Shown here: positions 49,980 to 58,369 of the stretch, piece after piece
Position numbering within the stretch: position 1 is the first letter of the stretch
Layout: each line of letters opens with the position of its first letter
From: VRUE01 sp963708115
Lineage (GTDB): Bacteria > Actinomycetota > Thermoleophilia > Solirubrobacterales > 70-9
Assembly (NCBI GenBank): GCA_963708115.1
Contig: CAVPRX010000002.1
Span: 682,001 to 746,000, forward strand
Length of the DNA: 64,000 nt
Reading direction: 5' to 3'
Notes under the pieces: model-generated
Seen by the model: only the letters and a program-made list of their open reading frames with translations
Databases searched by the model: none
Told to the model about the DNA's origin: nothing
Program-made: the position numbers and the translations under genes

Positions 49980-51194
49980 TTAGACCCGCCTTCTCAGGGC
50001 GAGCAGGCCAACCGCGCCCACGGCGAGAGCGGCCAATGCGAGGGCACCGGTGACGAGCCCCGGATTGCGCGCTGCGAACGAGCGCGTGTCTGGAGATGGC
50101 TTGAAAGCTGGGTTCTCGCGCTCGGAGGCCAACTGACCGCTCGTAGCGCGCGCGACCCCGAGGGTGCTCGTCGGAAGGCGAGCGAAGTCATAGCTGGGAG
50201 CGTTCGCGTGCGGGTTTCCGTAGTAGACGGTGTAGGGGGGTGGATGCCCACCCTCGAGCAGGAGGGCGTGTGAGCGGCTCCACGCCGTGACCTTGATCCC
50301 GCGTAACGGTGGGTCGTCGCCGTTGTCGATCTCGATCTGGATGTAACGGTGATGCCCGCCGATTGAGATCGGCGCTGAGACAGATCCGGGAAAGCGGGAG
50401 ATCCTGGCTGCTGCCAGCGGCACGAATCGCTGCTGAACGTTTGAGCCGAAGACCGTTACAGGGCGCTCGTAGCGACCGGTCTCTGCGCCGATTCGAAGCT
50501 CGTCGACTGGAACGTTGCGGAACCCGAGATCGAGGGTGACGATCGCGCGGGTCCCGTCTCGGCGCAGCGATACCGACCTGGCTGTGCGTCGCAAGAGCCG
50601 CGGCCGCTCGCGGGCCCCGGACGCGTTCGCGCCGATGATGCGGCTGACGCCGGTGGCTCTTATGCGCAAGTAGCGGAAGTCGCTCGGCGGGAAGACCGCG
50701 ACCGTGCTCCGTGCCGGTTGCGCCCCGCGGGCATCGTAGATCCCGGTCGCCGAGAGCCGGGTGAATGGACCGTGCCGGTCGTCGGCGCCGAGGACGACCG
50801 CGCGACCGACGAATCCCCGGTCCGGGATCTCGAGTACCACACGGTCCCGGATTCTCCGACGCGTCCCGAGGTCGAGGAGGGCGACGGCGAAGCGCCCCTG
50901 GCGGCCGCTGTTCAGGACCGGCACCGCCTCGGGCGCGGCGATCCGTCTGCCCCGGATCCGCCGCCACGCCACCTCGCGCCCGCGCGCATCTGCGATCCGC
51001 AGATCAGCGAAGCCAGGTAGCGAGTGCTCGAAAAGCGCTCCGTCGGGCTCGACCAGGACAGGATCGTCACCGGGCTCCGCGACCAGTGGCCGCACGTATC
51101 GGGAGGCGCCGCGGTCGATCTCGACCGCGGCAGCCGGCTGGACGCCGGCCACGAGCGGCGCGAGAAGGGCGAGAAAGAGAACGATGCCTCTCAT
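49980..51194 (-). CDS. DUF3999-family membrane-associated protein
   Basis: 404 residues from ATG (first base 51194). A signal peptide (GIVLFLALLAPLVAGVQPA), a long extracytoplasmic beta-rich region, and a C-terminal membrane helix (LVTGALALAALAVGAVGLLAL). The DUF3999 pattern is seen in FADLRIADARGREVAWR and PSDFRYLRIRATG. It overlaps the DUF2339 gene by four bases. DUF2339 and DUF3999 often occur as an adjacent pair; their role is unknown. Regulated with it by the TetR operators. Confidence 0.78.
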   Translation of the reverse strand: MRGIVLFLALLAPLVAGVQPAAAVEIDRGASRYVRPLVAEPGDDPVLVEPDGALFEHSLPGFADLRIADARGREVAWRRIRGRRIAAPEAVPVLNSGRQGRFAVALLDLGTRRRIRDRVVLEIPDRGFVGRAVVLGADDRHGPFTRLSATGIYDARGAQPARSTVAVFPPSDFRYLRIRATGVSRIIGANASGARERPRLLRRTARSVSLRRDGTRAIVTLDLGFRNVPVDELRIGAETGRYERPVTVFGSNVQQRFVPLAAARISRFPGSVSAPISIGGHHRYIQIEIDNGDDPPLRGIKVTAWSRSHALLLEGGHPPPYTVYYGNPHANAPSYDFARLPTSTLGVARATSGQLASERENPAFKPSPDTRSFAARNPGLVTGALALAALAVGAVGLLALRRRV

Positions 51195-52969
51195 CGGGTC
51201 ACCTCCTCGGCGTCATTGCTCACACCGATCTGAATCCGCTGGTAGGCGAAGGCGCCGACGAGCAGGAACAGCCCAAGCGCGATGAACGAGAGCACCCGCG
51301 CGAGCTCCTCGAGCTCCGCGAGGTCGTAGGTGTAGACCTTGGCTACGGCGAGCGCGAGCAGCGCTAGCCCACCGAGGCGGAAGCGCCGGACATCGCGCAT
51401 CAGCCCGTAGACGATCGTGCCGAGGCCGGTCAGTGCCCAGAAGGCCGAGAGCAGAACCTGACCCGACTGCTGCGAGGCCCCCGAGTCGGTGACGCCGGCC
51501 GCGTCGACGATCGCCACCGAGGCGAGGTAGACGAGCGCGACAGCGCCGACGACCTCACAGGCCTGGGTCACGCGAGGATCGAAGTCGCGCAGGGCGAACC
51601 GGCCGTAGAGCGCGGCGATGGCACAGGCGCCGAGACCGACAAGCGCATTGCCGAGGTCGTCCACCCCCTCGAGGATCGCGGTGGGCGGCGCTTCGAAGAC
51701 GAGCACATGCCCGAGGGCGAGGCCGAGGTACGTACCCGCCGCGATCAGGAGACGCTCGGCGTTCGAGCCGAAGGGCTGTGGCTCCCTGCTCGCCCTGGTT
51801 GCCAGATATGCGAATGCGACCGCCTGTATTGCCCAGCCGACCACGAGAATGGGGCCGTCGAGGGCATCAGCGAAGCCGAATGCCGACAGGCCCAGGCCAA
51901 CGGCGACGAGCAGCGAGCCGATCTCGCGGTTGATCGCCTGACGGAGTGCAAAAGCCCCGAGCAGGATGTGGCTGGCGGCCAAGCCCAGAAGCCACGCGAT
52001 CGCGGCATTCTGATGGCCGGCTTGGTCGAGCCCGAAGTAACCGGCGCCCGCGATCAGGAGGACGTTGGCAAGCAACAGGAGCCAGGACGCGAGCGGGGGC
52101 TCATCCGGGGTTCGGGGCCGCAGCTCGTATCCGATCGCGGCGACTACGTAGAGCGCCCAGAACCCAACCAGCACGCCCAGTGAGGCCGGCAGCCGCTCGT
52201 CGTAGTTGTCGGCGAACCACACCAGAAGCTGCGGCGCCGAGATTAGAAAGGCCCCTAGCGAAAGCTCGTTCCACCTTTGCCAAAGCAGAACCCCAACGGC
52301 GGCCGCCAGGGCGATCGCCATGAAGGCGAGGGAAAGCCCGGAGGTCCCGGAGCCGACCAGGACCGGGGCCAGCAGCGCGCCGAGAATCCCTATTGCGGCA
52401 ACGAGCATCGACTCCCAGCGAACCGCTAGCGCCACACCGACGATCCCGACCAGGCCGGCACAGGCAAGCCCGACCTCCGCAGGAATCAGGTCATATATCT
52501 GCGTTCCGACCAGGACCGTCGTGTAGAGGCCGGAGAGGCCGCTCGCGACGGCTGCCAGCGCTGCCTCGGTGCGCCCCTTTCGTTCGTAGAGCCAGACTCC
52601 GGCAAGCAGGAGGGAGGTGGAGCCGAGGAGGCCGAGGACGGTGCGCATCGGCTCGTCGATCCAGCCGCGATCGATCGCGATCCCGAGCAGGAAGACGATC
52701 CCGAGCAGGATTGCGACGCCGCCGACCCAAGCGAGGACCCGACCGCCGAGGATCTCCTCGAGGCCGCGCTGTGGGGGTGCCGAGCTAGGCCGGGGTGGCG
52801 CCGGTTGCGCGAGCGTCACGGCCGGGCGGGCAGTGGATGCCTGCTGGGGCCGTGGCTTTGGAGCGGCGGACGGAAAGACGCGGCGCTCCACCCGCTCGAG
52901 CCGGCGCCTCAGATCCGCCAGCTGCTGCTCGTTCGACCCCAACCCGCCTTCGACTCCACCTTCGTTCAT
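51191..52969 (-). CDS. DUF2339-family polytopic membrane protein
   Basis: 592 residues from ATG (first base 52969), with GGGGAGGGG just upstream. The N-terminal cytoplasmic part has a coiled segment (LADLRRRLERVERRV) and a Pro/Ala-rich linker, then GGRVLAWVGGVAILLGIVFLL, the conserved DUF2339 opening, and about 18 hydrophobic segments. Function unknown; some relatives are linked to envelope stress. It is divergent from tetR, with two operators in the gap, and so is the likely repression target. Confidence 0.82.
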   Translation of the reverse strand: MNEGGVEGGLGSNEQQLADLRRRLERVERRVFPSAAPKPRPQQASTARPAVTLAQPAPPRPSSAPPQRGLEEILGGRVLAWVGGVAILLGIVFLLGIAIDRGWIDEPMRTVLGLLGSTSLLLAGVWLYERKGRTEAALAAVASGLSGLYTTVLVGTQIYDLIPAEVGLACAGLVGIVGVALAVRWESMLVAAIGILGALLAPVLVGSGTSGLSLAFMAIALAAAVGVLLWQRWNELSLGAFLISAPQLLVWFADNYDERLPASLGVLVGFWALYVVAAIGYELRPRTPDEPPLASWLLLLANVLLIAGAGYFGLDQAGHQNAAIAWLLGLAASHILLGAFALRQAINREIGSLLVAVGLGLSAFGFADALDGPILVVGWAIQAVAFAYLATRASREPQPFGSNAERLLIAAGTYLGLALGHVLVFEAPPTAILEGVDDLGNALVGLGACAIAALYGRFALRDFDPRVTQACEVVGAVALVYLASVAIVDAAGVTDSGASQQSGQVLLSAFWALTGLGTIVYGLMRDVRRFRLGGLALLALAVAKVYTYDLAELEELARVLSFIALGLFLLVGAFAYQRIQIGVSNDAEEVTR

Positions 52970-52989
52970 GACCCCTCCCCTTCTCTCGC

Positions 52990-53041
52990 TTGCTGACCGA
53001 TGGTCAACAACCTAACAGACTTGTCAACCGACGGTCAACAA
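52990..53041. promoter_or_regulatory. Twin 21-bp TetR-type operators O1 (52990-53010) and O2 (53021-53041)
   Basis: O2 has perfect arms TTGTnnACCG and CGGTnnACAA; O1 is the same motif with two mismatches. The two sites share 16 or more of 21 positions, and their centres are 31 bp apart, about three helical turns, so two dimers would bind one DNA face. Both lie between the DUF2339 and tetR starts. Confidence 0.65.
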
Positions 53042-53059
53042 GCGCTACAATGCACCGCA

Positions 53060-53689
53060 ATGGCTCACCCCGCCTATCGCCGGCTTCAAGCTGAGGAACG
53101 GCGCCATCAGCTGCTCGAGCGCGGCGCGGAGCTGTTTGCCCGTCACTCCTACGATGAGCTCTCGATGCGGGAGATCGCCCGTGAGGTGGGGATCTCCAAG
53201 CCGCTGCTCTACCACTACTTCCCGAGCAAGCGGGCGTTTTTCCAGGCGACGCTTGCCCAGGCGGCAGGGACGCTGCGGGCGCGAACGGAGCCCGATCCGG
53301 CCTTGCCGCCACTTGATCAGCTGCGGGGAAGCCTCGAGGCCTTCCTCGAGCTGGTCGATGAGAACGCGCTTGCCTATGCCAAGCTCATGCAGAGCGCCGG
53401 CAGCGTCCCTGAGGTGGGGGAGGTTGTCGAGGAGATCCGTACGAAAACGGCCGCCCGGATCCTCGAAGGCCTCTACCCGGATGGCGCGCCGCCCAAGGCG
53501 CGCGCCGCCGCGCACGGCTGGCTCTGGTTCATGGACGGGGCTTGCCTCGACTGGATTGAGCACCGCGATCTTTCGCGCGAGGAGCTGCGCGATCTTCTGC
53601 TTGGAACGCTGCTCGGCGCGCTCACCGCCGCGGACGCCGTGCCGCTCGGGGCACTTGGCGAAGAGACGAACGCCGCTACCGGGACCTGA
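53060..53689 (+). CDS. TetR-family transcriptional regulator
   Basis: 209 residues from ATG 53060; an upstream in-frame start at 53000 would place coding sequence over the operators and is not used. The HTH is standard (RGAELFARHSYDELSMREIAREVGISKPLLYHYFPSKRAFF, read in parts). The C-terminal effector domain begins LDQLRGSLEAFLELVDENALAYAKLM. It probably represses itself and the divergent DUF2339-DUF3999 genes. Its stop (53687-53689) lies inside the degenerate repeat R6. Confidence 0.88.
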   Translation: MAHPAYRRLQAEERRHQLLERGAELFARHSYDELSMREIAREVGISKPLLYHYFPSKRAFFQATLAQAAGTLRARTEPDPALPPLDQLRGSLEAFLELVDENALAYAKLMQSAGSVPEVGEVVEEIRTKTAARILEGLYPDGAPPKARAAAHGWLWFMDGACLDWIEHRDLSREELRDLLLGTLLGALTAADAVPLGALGEETNAATGT

Positions 53690-53747
53690 TTCGCTCTATC
53701 GGGTCGGGCTCGGATCCAGGTCGAAGGCTTGAGCCCGTCCCGCCCCA
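53682..53747 (+). repeat. Degenerate att-like repeat R6
   Basis: Matches GACCTGATTCGCTCTATC of the full repeats, then, after a loss of about 30 bases including the anticodon loop, GGTCGAAGG and CCCGTCCCGCCCCA of the tRNA 3' end. Four substitutions in the T-arm region. It marks the far end of cassette 6. Confidence 0.6.
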
Positions 53748-53748
53748 G

Positions 53749-54288
53749 TTACTCCGAGAACAACTCCCCAGCGGCTTTGCGGAAGGTGACTGGATCGATG
53801 GCTGGGAAGCGGTAAAGGTCAGGCTCGATCGCTTCGAATTGGACCAGGGCCTCTGCTGGATTGACCAATCCGGTGGCAATCATCTCTTTGACGTCGTGTA
53901 TATCTTGCTCGTGGCCGCGCTCGACCTTTGAGAGTGCCTGGGCTACCGGGTCGAAATGGTGGAACGAGAGCTTGCCCTCGCGGCGGATCAGGGGACTTCG
54001 ATCCTCCCAGCCCGACGGGAGTGGGATGAAGTCCGATGGCGCTGCCAGCTCGACGTTGAGGTTCAGCGCCTCCTTGAGCCGGGGAATCTCTCGCAGGATC
54101 TCATCGTGGTCGGGAATGAGCTTGATGTCGACGTCGATGGTCGTGTCCCGCCAACCATGGAGGACCGCAGTCGCCCCTCCGGTGAGATAAACGCGGCCCT
54201 CCACTGGGACGACTCGCCCTAGCTCGCGCATGAATTGCTCGATGCGAGCGGAGTCGGCTAGCTGTAATCCCTGAGCCCGTTGTTTCAT
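53749..54288 (-). CDS. Nucleotidyltransferase-like protein (DUF6036/AbiEii-like), 5' end rewritten by an IS
   Basis: 179 residues if read from the ATG (first base 54288) inside the insertion sequence; residues 1-8 then derive from the IS end. The native start was ATG at 55307-55305, as shown by joining the two flanks (MREL continues in frame to ADSARIEQFM). The body has a nucleotidyltransferase motif: EGRVYLTGGATAVLHGWRDTTIDVDIKLI (read in parts), with the D-x-D pair in DVDIKL. Homologues pair with a small upstream gene, here at 55295, as a suspected abortive-infection module. Activity after the IS insertion is uncertain. Confidence 0.7.
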   Translation of the reverse strand: MKQRAQGLQLADSARIEQFMRELGRVVPVEGRVYLTGGATAVLHGWRDTTIDVDIKLIPDHDEILREIPRLKEALNLNVELAAPSDFIPLPSGWEDRSPLIRREGKLSFHHFDPVAQALSKVERGHEQDIHDVKEMIATGLVNPAEALVQFEAIEPDLYRFPAIDPVTFRKAAGELFSE

Positions 54289-55293
54289 CCGGGCCCCCTT
54301 GAAGGCTGGGGGTGCTAGCCACCCAAGCCTCAAGGAGGACCCAGATGAAGCTGCACGGTAATGCCGCGCTCAGCCTGAACAAGCGCAAGCTGTTGGCGGG
54401 ACGCGTAGTAGAGGAAGGCTGGTCGCTCACCTCGGCGGCCGCGGCCGCCGAGGTGAGCGTGCCGACAGCACGCAAGTGGGCGCGGCGCTACCGCGCCGAA
54501 GGCGAGGCGGGGCTACTGGATCGCCCCTCGGCCGCACAACGAGTCCACAACCGGACTTCCGAGGAGCGCATCGGCGCGATCTGCGCGCTACGGCGCCTAC
54601 GGATGACCGCTGCGGAGATAGCCGAGACTCTGGGAATGCCCGAGACCACCGTCTCGGGCATCCTCAAGCGCTCGGGCCTGGGCCGCCTGGGACGAATCGG
54701 TCTGGAGCCCGCCCGCCGCTACGAGCGATCCCGGCCGGGCGAGCTGATCCACATCGACATCAAGAAGCTGGGGAGGATCGGCCAAGCCGGCCACCGAGCC
54801 CTCGGCCGGGGACCCGGACGCCACAAAGGCAAGGGCAAGCACGGCTGGGAGTTCGTCCACGTCTGCGTCGACGATGCCACCCGCTTGGCCTACGTCGAGG
54901 TTCTGGCAGATGAGAAGGCGCGCACCGCGATTACCTTCCTGCATCGGGCAATTGGCTTCTTCGAGCGCCACGGAGTGCGCGTCGAGCGAGTCCTCACCGA
55001 CAATGGGAGCGCCTATCGCTCGGCCGCCCACGCCATCGCCTGCAGGGCGCTCGGCATCCGTCACCTGCGCACCCGCCCCTACCGCCCGCAGACCAACGGC
55101 AAGGCGGAGCGCTTCATCCGCACGATGCTCGGCGGCTGGGCCTACGGTGCGATCTACCGCAACTCGGCAGAGCGAACCGCGGCGCTTGACGGCTGGTTGT
55201 GGCGCTACAACTTCAGGCGACCACACGGTGCCCTCAACCGCAAGACGCCCGCAGCTCGGCTCACCGAGCTAAACAACCCGCTCGGGTCTTACA
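54263..55293 (+). mobile_element. IS481-family insertion sequence, 1031 bp
   Basis: Left end TGTAATCCCTGAGC, right end (complement) TGTAAGACCCGAGC form imperfect terminal inverted repeats starting TGT. The element is flanked by a perfect 6-bp duplication GCTAGC (54257-54262 and 55294-55299). It separates the overlapping stop/start of two minus-strand genes. Confidence 0.85.
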
Positions 55294-55298
55294 GCTAG
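54345..55298 (+). CDS. IS481-family transposase
   Basis: 317 residues from ATG 54345 (54312 is an alternative). The N-terminal HTH (AAAEVSVPTARKWARRYRAE) is followed by a DDE integrase core: IHIDIKKLGRIG (first Asp), VERVLTDNGSAYRS (second Asp) and RPQTNGKAERFIRTML (Glu). The frame is intact, so it may be active. The stop codon TAG (55296-55298) lies outside the element, within the duplicated target GCTAGC, so the target supplied it. Confidence 0.92.
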   Translation: MKLHGNAALSLNKRKLLAGRVVEEGWSLTSAAAAAEVSVPTARKWARRYRAEGEAGLLDRPSAAQRVHNRTSEERIGAICALRRLRMTAAEIAETLGMPETTVSGILKRSGLGRLGRIGLEPARRYERSRPGELIHIDIKKLGRIGQAGHRALGRGPGRHKGKGKHGWEFVHVCVDDATRLAYVEVLADEKARTAITFLHRAIGFFERHGVRVERVLTDNGSAYRSAAHAIACRALGIRHLRTRPYRPQTNGKAERFIRTMLGGWAYGAIYRNSAERTAALDGWLWRYNFRRPHGALNRKTPAARLTELNNPLGSYS

Positions 55299-55579
55299 CT
55301 CGCGCATGCTGCCGCTCGCTCGAAGCTGACGAGCCGGCGAATCAGGGCGTTATAGGCGGAATGAGCGGCATTGCCTTTTTCACGCGCAAGGAGCAGGTAG
55401 AGCTTGTGCTCGGGATAGGGGATCGGCGAGGACAGCTCAATGCCCACCGATCGCAGTCGTCGAGCGCCAATCGAGACGAGTAGCGCCTCGGCCGATTCAT
55501 ATCCCCCGTCCAAGTCTTTTGCGCCCTGCTTGACGAGGTCGGCCCCAGGAAGGGTTTCCAGGTTGGCAAAGCTGGCCAT
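55295..55579 (-). CDS. Small protein paired with the nucleotidyltransferase gene
   Basis: 94 residues from ATG (first base 55579). Sequence ASFANLETLPGADLVKQGAKDL, then GYESAEALLVSIGARRLRSVGIELSSPIP, AHSAYNALIRRLVSFERA. I know this type as the small gene preceding DUF6036-type nucleotidyltransferases in actinobacteria; no fold is assigned. Its stop overlapped the native start of the nucleotidyltransferase by about 13 bases before the IS481 insertion, so the two were coupled. Confidence 0.65.
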   Translation of the reverse strand: MASFANLETLPGADLVKQGAKDLDGGYESAEALLVSIGARRLRSVGIELSSPIPYPEHKLYLLLAREKGNAAHSAYNALIRRLVSFERAAACAS

Positions 55580-55589
55580 TACCGTTGAG

Positions 55590-55796
55590 GGTAGCCGCGG
55601 GCGGCCAGGGGAGTGGCTTCGCGACCTCGGTGAGGCCAAGCACCCCGCCGAAGAACCGCCGTGCCTCGTCCTGGCATCCCGGCGGCGCGGCGAGCTGAAT
55701 GTGATTTAACGATTCCGCACGGCTCTCCGCCCCCGGCGCAAGCTTGAGCCCAATCCGTCCGGCCCTATTGCACTTGCTTGTCTGAGTTGCAACCAT
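55590..55796 (-). pseudogene. VOC (glyoxalase/bleomycin-resistance-like) gene fragment
   Basis: The minus-strand frame reads SLNHIQLAAPPGCQDEARRFFGGVLGLTEVAKP, the standard start of a VOC-family metalloenzyme subunit with its first metal ligand (His in NHIQLA). Homology breaks after a one-to-two-base shift and LAARG near 55595, exactly where the small gene at 55579 begins. The C-terminal half is missing. This marks a junction between older chromosome on the right and acquired DNA on the left. Confidence 0.65.
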
Positions 55797-55825
55797 TTTC
55801 GGCTTCAGCCAGGCGAAGGGATGAA

Positions 55826-57562
55826 ATGAGCTTCAGAGACAAGGTTGGGGTAGGGAACGGCGCGCGCCTGTTCTCGCTTGCGGTTGCAATGGTCGCCGCG
55901 GTGGCGTTGAGCCTGCTCGGCGTTGCCACTGGAGTCGCCGCTGTCAAAAAAGGGAGCACCGGGCCTGACTCGCTCGTGGGGACTCCGCGTGCCGACACGA
56001 TCACCGGCCTGGCTGGTGACGACAGTCTCTACGGCAAGCCTGGGGCCGACAGGCTCGTCGGCGGCCCGGGTGACGACCGCCTGCGGGGGGACGGGGGTCA
56101 GGACAAGCAAACGGGGGGCGCCGGCGACGACCTGCTGCTTGCCAAGGACGGAGCCGTCGACAAGGTCGACTGCGGCTCCGGGGCGGACGACATCGCGGTC
56201 GTCGACCCCACCGATCTGGTCTCGGCTGACTGCGAGCAGATAGTGGGGCAGGCAGAGGAGCCTTCAAGGGCCGTCGCCGGGCCGCCGGCTCCGACGGCGT
56301 CGCCCGCCGCTTCGGTGCCCTCGACGCCAATCCCGCCGCAGGAAGAAAATGGGGGGGAAGAAGAAGCGGGAGGAGAACAGCCCGGCGGCGGATTTGAAGA
56401 GCAACCCATTGCAATGTTTCCGGAGGGGCACGGCTGGACCGGCAACGGAGAGGGCACCTTCGGCGATGTCGGTCCGCCGCTCATCGTCAACAACGACCGC
56501 TCCTTCAGGATCACGACTGACGGCAACGGCGACGAATCGATCGCCACCTCGCCGCCGCTCGACTCCGTCGACCTGACCAACTCTCACGTCAGCATGCAGG
56601 CCCAGATCAGCTTCAGCTCCCGCTTTGGGGCGGTCAGGTTGCGGCTCTCCTCCGGAAACATCGCGACCGACTACGCCGAAGCCACGGTATGGGAGTCGGA
56701 CCTGGACCCGATCATCCTGCGCAGCAGCTTCGAGCTCCAGTCGCTGCCGATCAACGGCTTCCACGTCGTCGGCGACGTCGACTGGTCCAAAATCGATCGC
56801 GCTCAGCTCATCGTCACCGACAACGAGTCCGGTCCGGTCACCCTTTATGTGGCGGGGATCTATGCCGTCCCGACCTCCCGCCAGGCGACGGTCAGCTTCA
56901 CCTTCGACGACGGATACGAATCGGTCTTCAAACGCGGGATGAAAAAACTGTCCGCCCACCGCTTCCCGGCCTCGGCATACGTGATCTCCGACGCGATCGG
57001 CGATGCGGGAATACTCAGCCTCGAACAGCTCTACACGCTGCGTGATCAGCACCATTGGGAAATCGCCGGCCACGCGTTCAGGGTCGCCGACCACAACCTC
57101 TCGAACGGGCTCGACGGCCTTGAACCGGAAGCGCTGAAAGCCGAGATGAACGACCTGCGCGACTGGCTCGATGAAAACGGCTTCAGTCGCAGGAGCTTTG
57201 CCTACCCGAAGGGAGCGGCCGGTCCACAAGTGCGCCGCTACGTCAAGCGCGACTACTGCGCCGGCCGCTCGACGGCACAAGGGCCGGAAACGATCCCGCC
57301 GCGCGACAACTACATCCTTCGTGGCTGGTCGGTGAATGGTCTGAACACCGACGTCGCAGAGATAGACGCGGTCATCGACAAGGCCGTCGCCGAGGGGACC
57401 TGGCTGATCCTCACCTTCCACAATCTGATCGGCGGCACCCCGGGCACGTCGACCGAGTTCAACGACGACGACTTCGGTGAGATCGTCGACTACGTCCACA
57501 AACTGCAGAAAAAAGATGGGCTCAAGGTGCGGACCGTCGGCGACGTGATCGGCAGCTGCTGA
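55826..57562 (+). CDS. Secreted polysaccharide deacetylase with RTX-like repeats
   Basis: 578 residues from ATG 55826. A signal peptide (LFSLAVAMVAAVALSLLGVA) precedes about three RTX-type nonapeptide units (GLAGDDSLYGKPGADRLVGG, GPGDDRLRGDGG), a Pro/Glu-rich linker, a CBM-like region (about 195-355) and a NodB-homology domain: TVSFTFDDGYESVF, HHWEIAGHAFRVADHNL (variant of the His metal pair) and SFAYPKGAAGP. It would deacetylate N-acetyl sugars in extracellular or cell-wall polysaccharide. Rightward neighbour genes are chromosomal in character. Confidence 0.82.
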   Translation: MSFRDKVGVGNGARLFSLAVAMVAAVALSLLGVATGVAAVKKGSTGPDSLVGTPRADTITGLAGDDSLYGKPGADRLVGGPGDDRLRGDGGQDKQTGGAGDDLLLAKDGAVDKVDCGSGADDIAVVDPTDLVSADCEQIVGQAEEPSRAVAGPPAPTASPAASVPSTPIPPQEENGGEEEAGGEQPGGGFEEQPIAMFPEGHGWTGNGEGTFGDVGPPLIVNNDRSFRITTDGNGDESIATSPPLDSVDLTNSHVSMQAQISFSSRFGAVRLRLSSGNIATDYAEATVWESDLDPIILRSSFELQSLPINGFHVVGDVDWSKIDRAQLIVTDNESGPVTLYVAGIYAVPTSRQATVSFTFDDGYESVFKRGMKKLSAHRFPASAYVISDAIGDAGILSLEQLYTLRDQHHWEIAGHAFRVADHNLSNGLDGLEPEALKAEMNDLRDWLDENGFSRRSFAYPKGAAGPQVRRYVKRDYCAGRSTAQGPETIPPRDNYILRGWSVNGLNTDVAEIDAVIDKAVAEGTWLILTFHNLIGGTPGTSTEFNDDDFGEIVDYVHKLQKKDGLKVRTVGDVIGSC

Positions 57563-57609
57563 GTCGGCCCTTCGTCTTCCCTGGCCGGGGAGTCTCTACC
57601 GTTGATGTC

Positions 57610-57939
57610 ATGTCCGACGCTTCCGAGCTCGATGAGTTCGAGTCGCTGGTCGTCGATGCGATCGATCGGCTGCCCGACGAGTTCCAGGAGGTGCTCGCGA
57701 ACGTCGCGGTCCTCGTCTCCGGTCTCGGAGCGGAGGAGCACGCATACGGGCAGTACTTCGGGGATGGCGTTGCGCGCGAGCGCTACGAAGACCGGATCGT
57801 CATCTATCGCGACACGTTGGAACGGGACTTCGGCCACGACCGGGATCTGCTCGCCCGGCAGGTCGAGCGGACCTTGCGCCACGAGCTCGCCCATCACCTC
57901 GGTTGGGATGAGCGGGGCGTGGGGGACCTTGGCCTCTGA
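57610..57939 (+). CDS. Minimal zincin metallopeptidase-family protein
   Basis: 109 residues. Short zincin (Zincin_1-like) with the H-E-x-x-H motif at residues 91-95 (LRHELAHHLGWDE) and a downstream Asp as third-ligand candidate. N-terminal FESLVVDAIDRLPDEFQEVL is typical of the family. Many actinobacteria have this protein. The substrate is not established. Confidence 0.88.
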   Translation: MSDASELDEFESLVVDAIDRLPDEFQEVLANVAVLVSGLGAEEHAYGQYFGDGVARERYEDRIVIYRDTLERDFGHDRDLLARQVERTLRHELAHHLGWDERGVGDLGL

Positions 57940-57993
57940 GCCTGATCGTTGCCCCGGGGGTGGGGAGCATCAACGCGCACATATACTCGACCA

Positions 57994-58369
57994 ATGGAGT
58001 CCTCGCAGGCCGAGCCGCTGAACAAGGAGGGATTTGCCGCGTTCGCGGAGCGTGCCGGAGAGGATGCGCCTGTAGTGATGCTGAACTTGCTCGCGTTCAA
58101 GCCCGATGGCGGGCGGAAGCGGTACGAGGAATACGGCGAGGCCGTGGCCCCGTCGCTCGCGAAGGTCGGCGGTCGGATCGTCTTCACGGGCGCGCCCGCC
58201 CCGGCGCTCCTGGGTGAGGATTCCTGGGACCTCGTGGTCCTCGTCGAGTACCCCAGTGCGCCAGGCCTTTCTCGACATGATCGGATCCGGCGAGTATCAG
58301 GCGATCGGGCATCTGCGCACGGAGGCGCTGCTCAGGGGTGAGCTGCACCCGATGGATCCGGCCGCTTAG
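57994..58369 (+). pseudogene. DUF1330-like protein gene with a one-base frameshift
   Basis: From ATG 57994 the frame reads EGFAAFAERAGEDAPVVMLN, then LLAFKPDGGRKRYEEYGEAV and SWDLVVLVEYPSA. Near 58257 an extra base moves the continuation QAFLDMIGSGEYQAIGHLRT into another frame, which ends at 58369 in LHPMDPAA. Removing one base restores a full-length DUF1330-type monomer. It may be a genuine pseudogene or a sequencing error. Confidence 0.7.

Noticed and set aside
54219..55308. 14-bp direct repeat CTAGCTCGCGCATG flanking the IS481 element
   Set aside because: At first taken for the target duplication. The left copy lies 30 bases outside the IS and encodes a second MREL in the nucleotidyltransferase; the true duplication is the 6-bp GCTAGC next to the inverted repeats.
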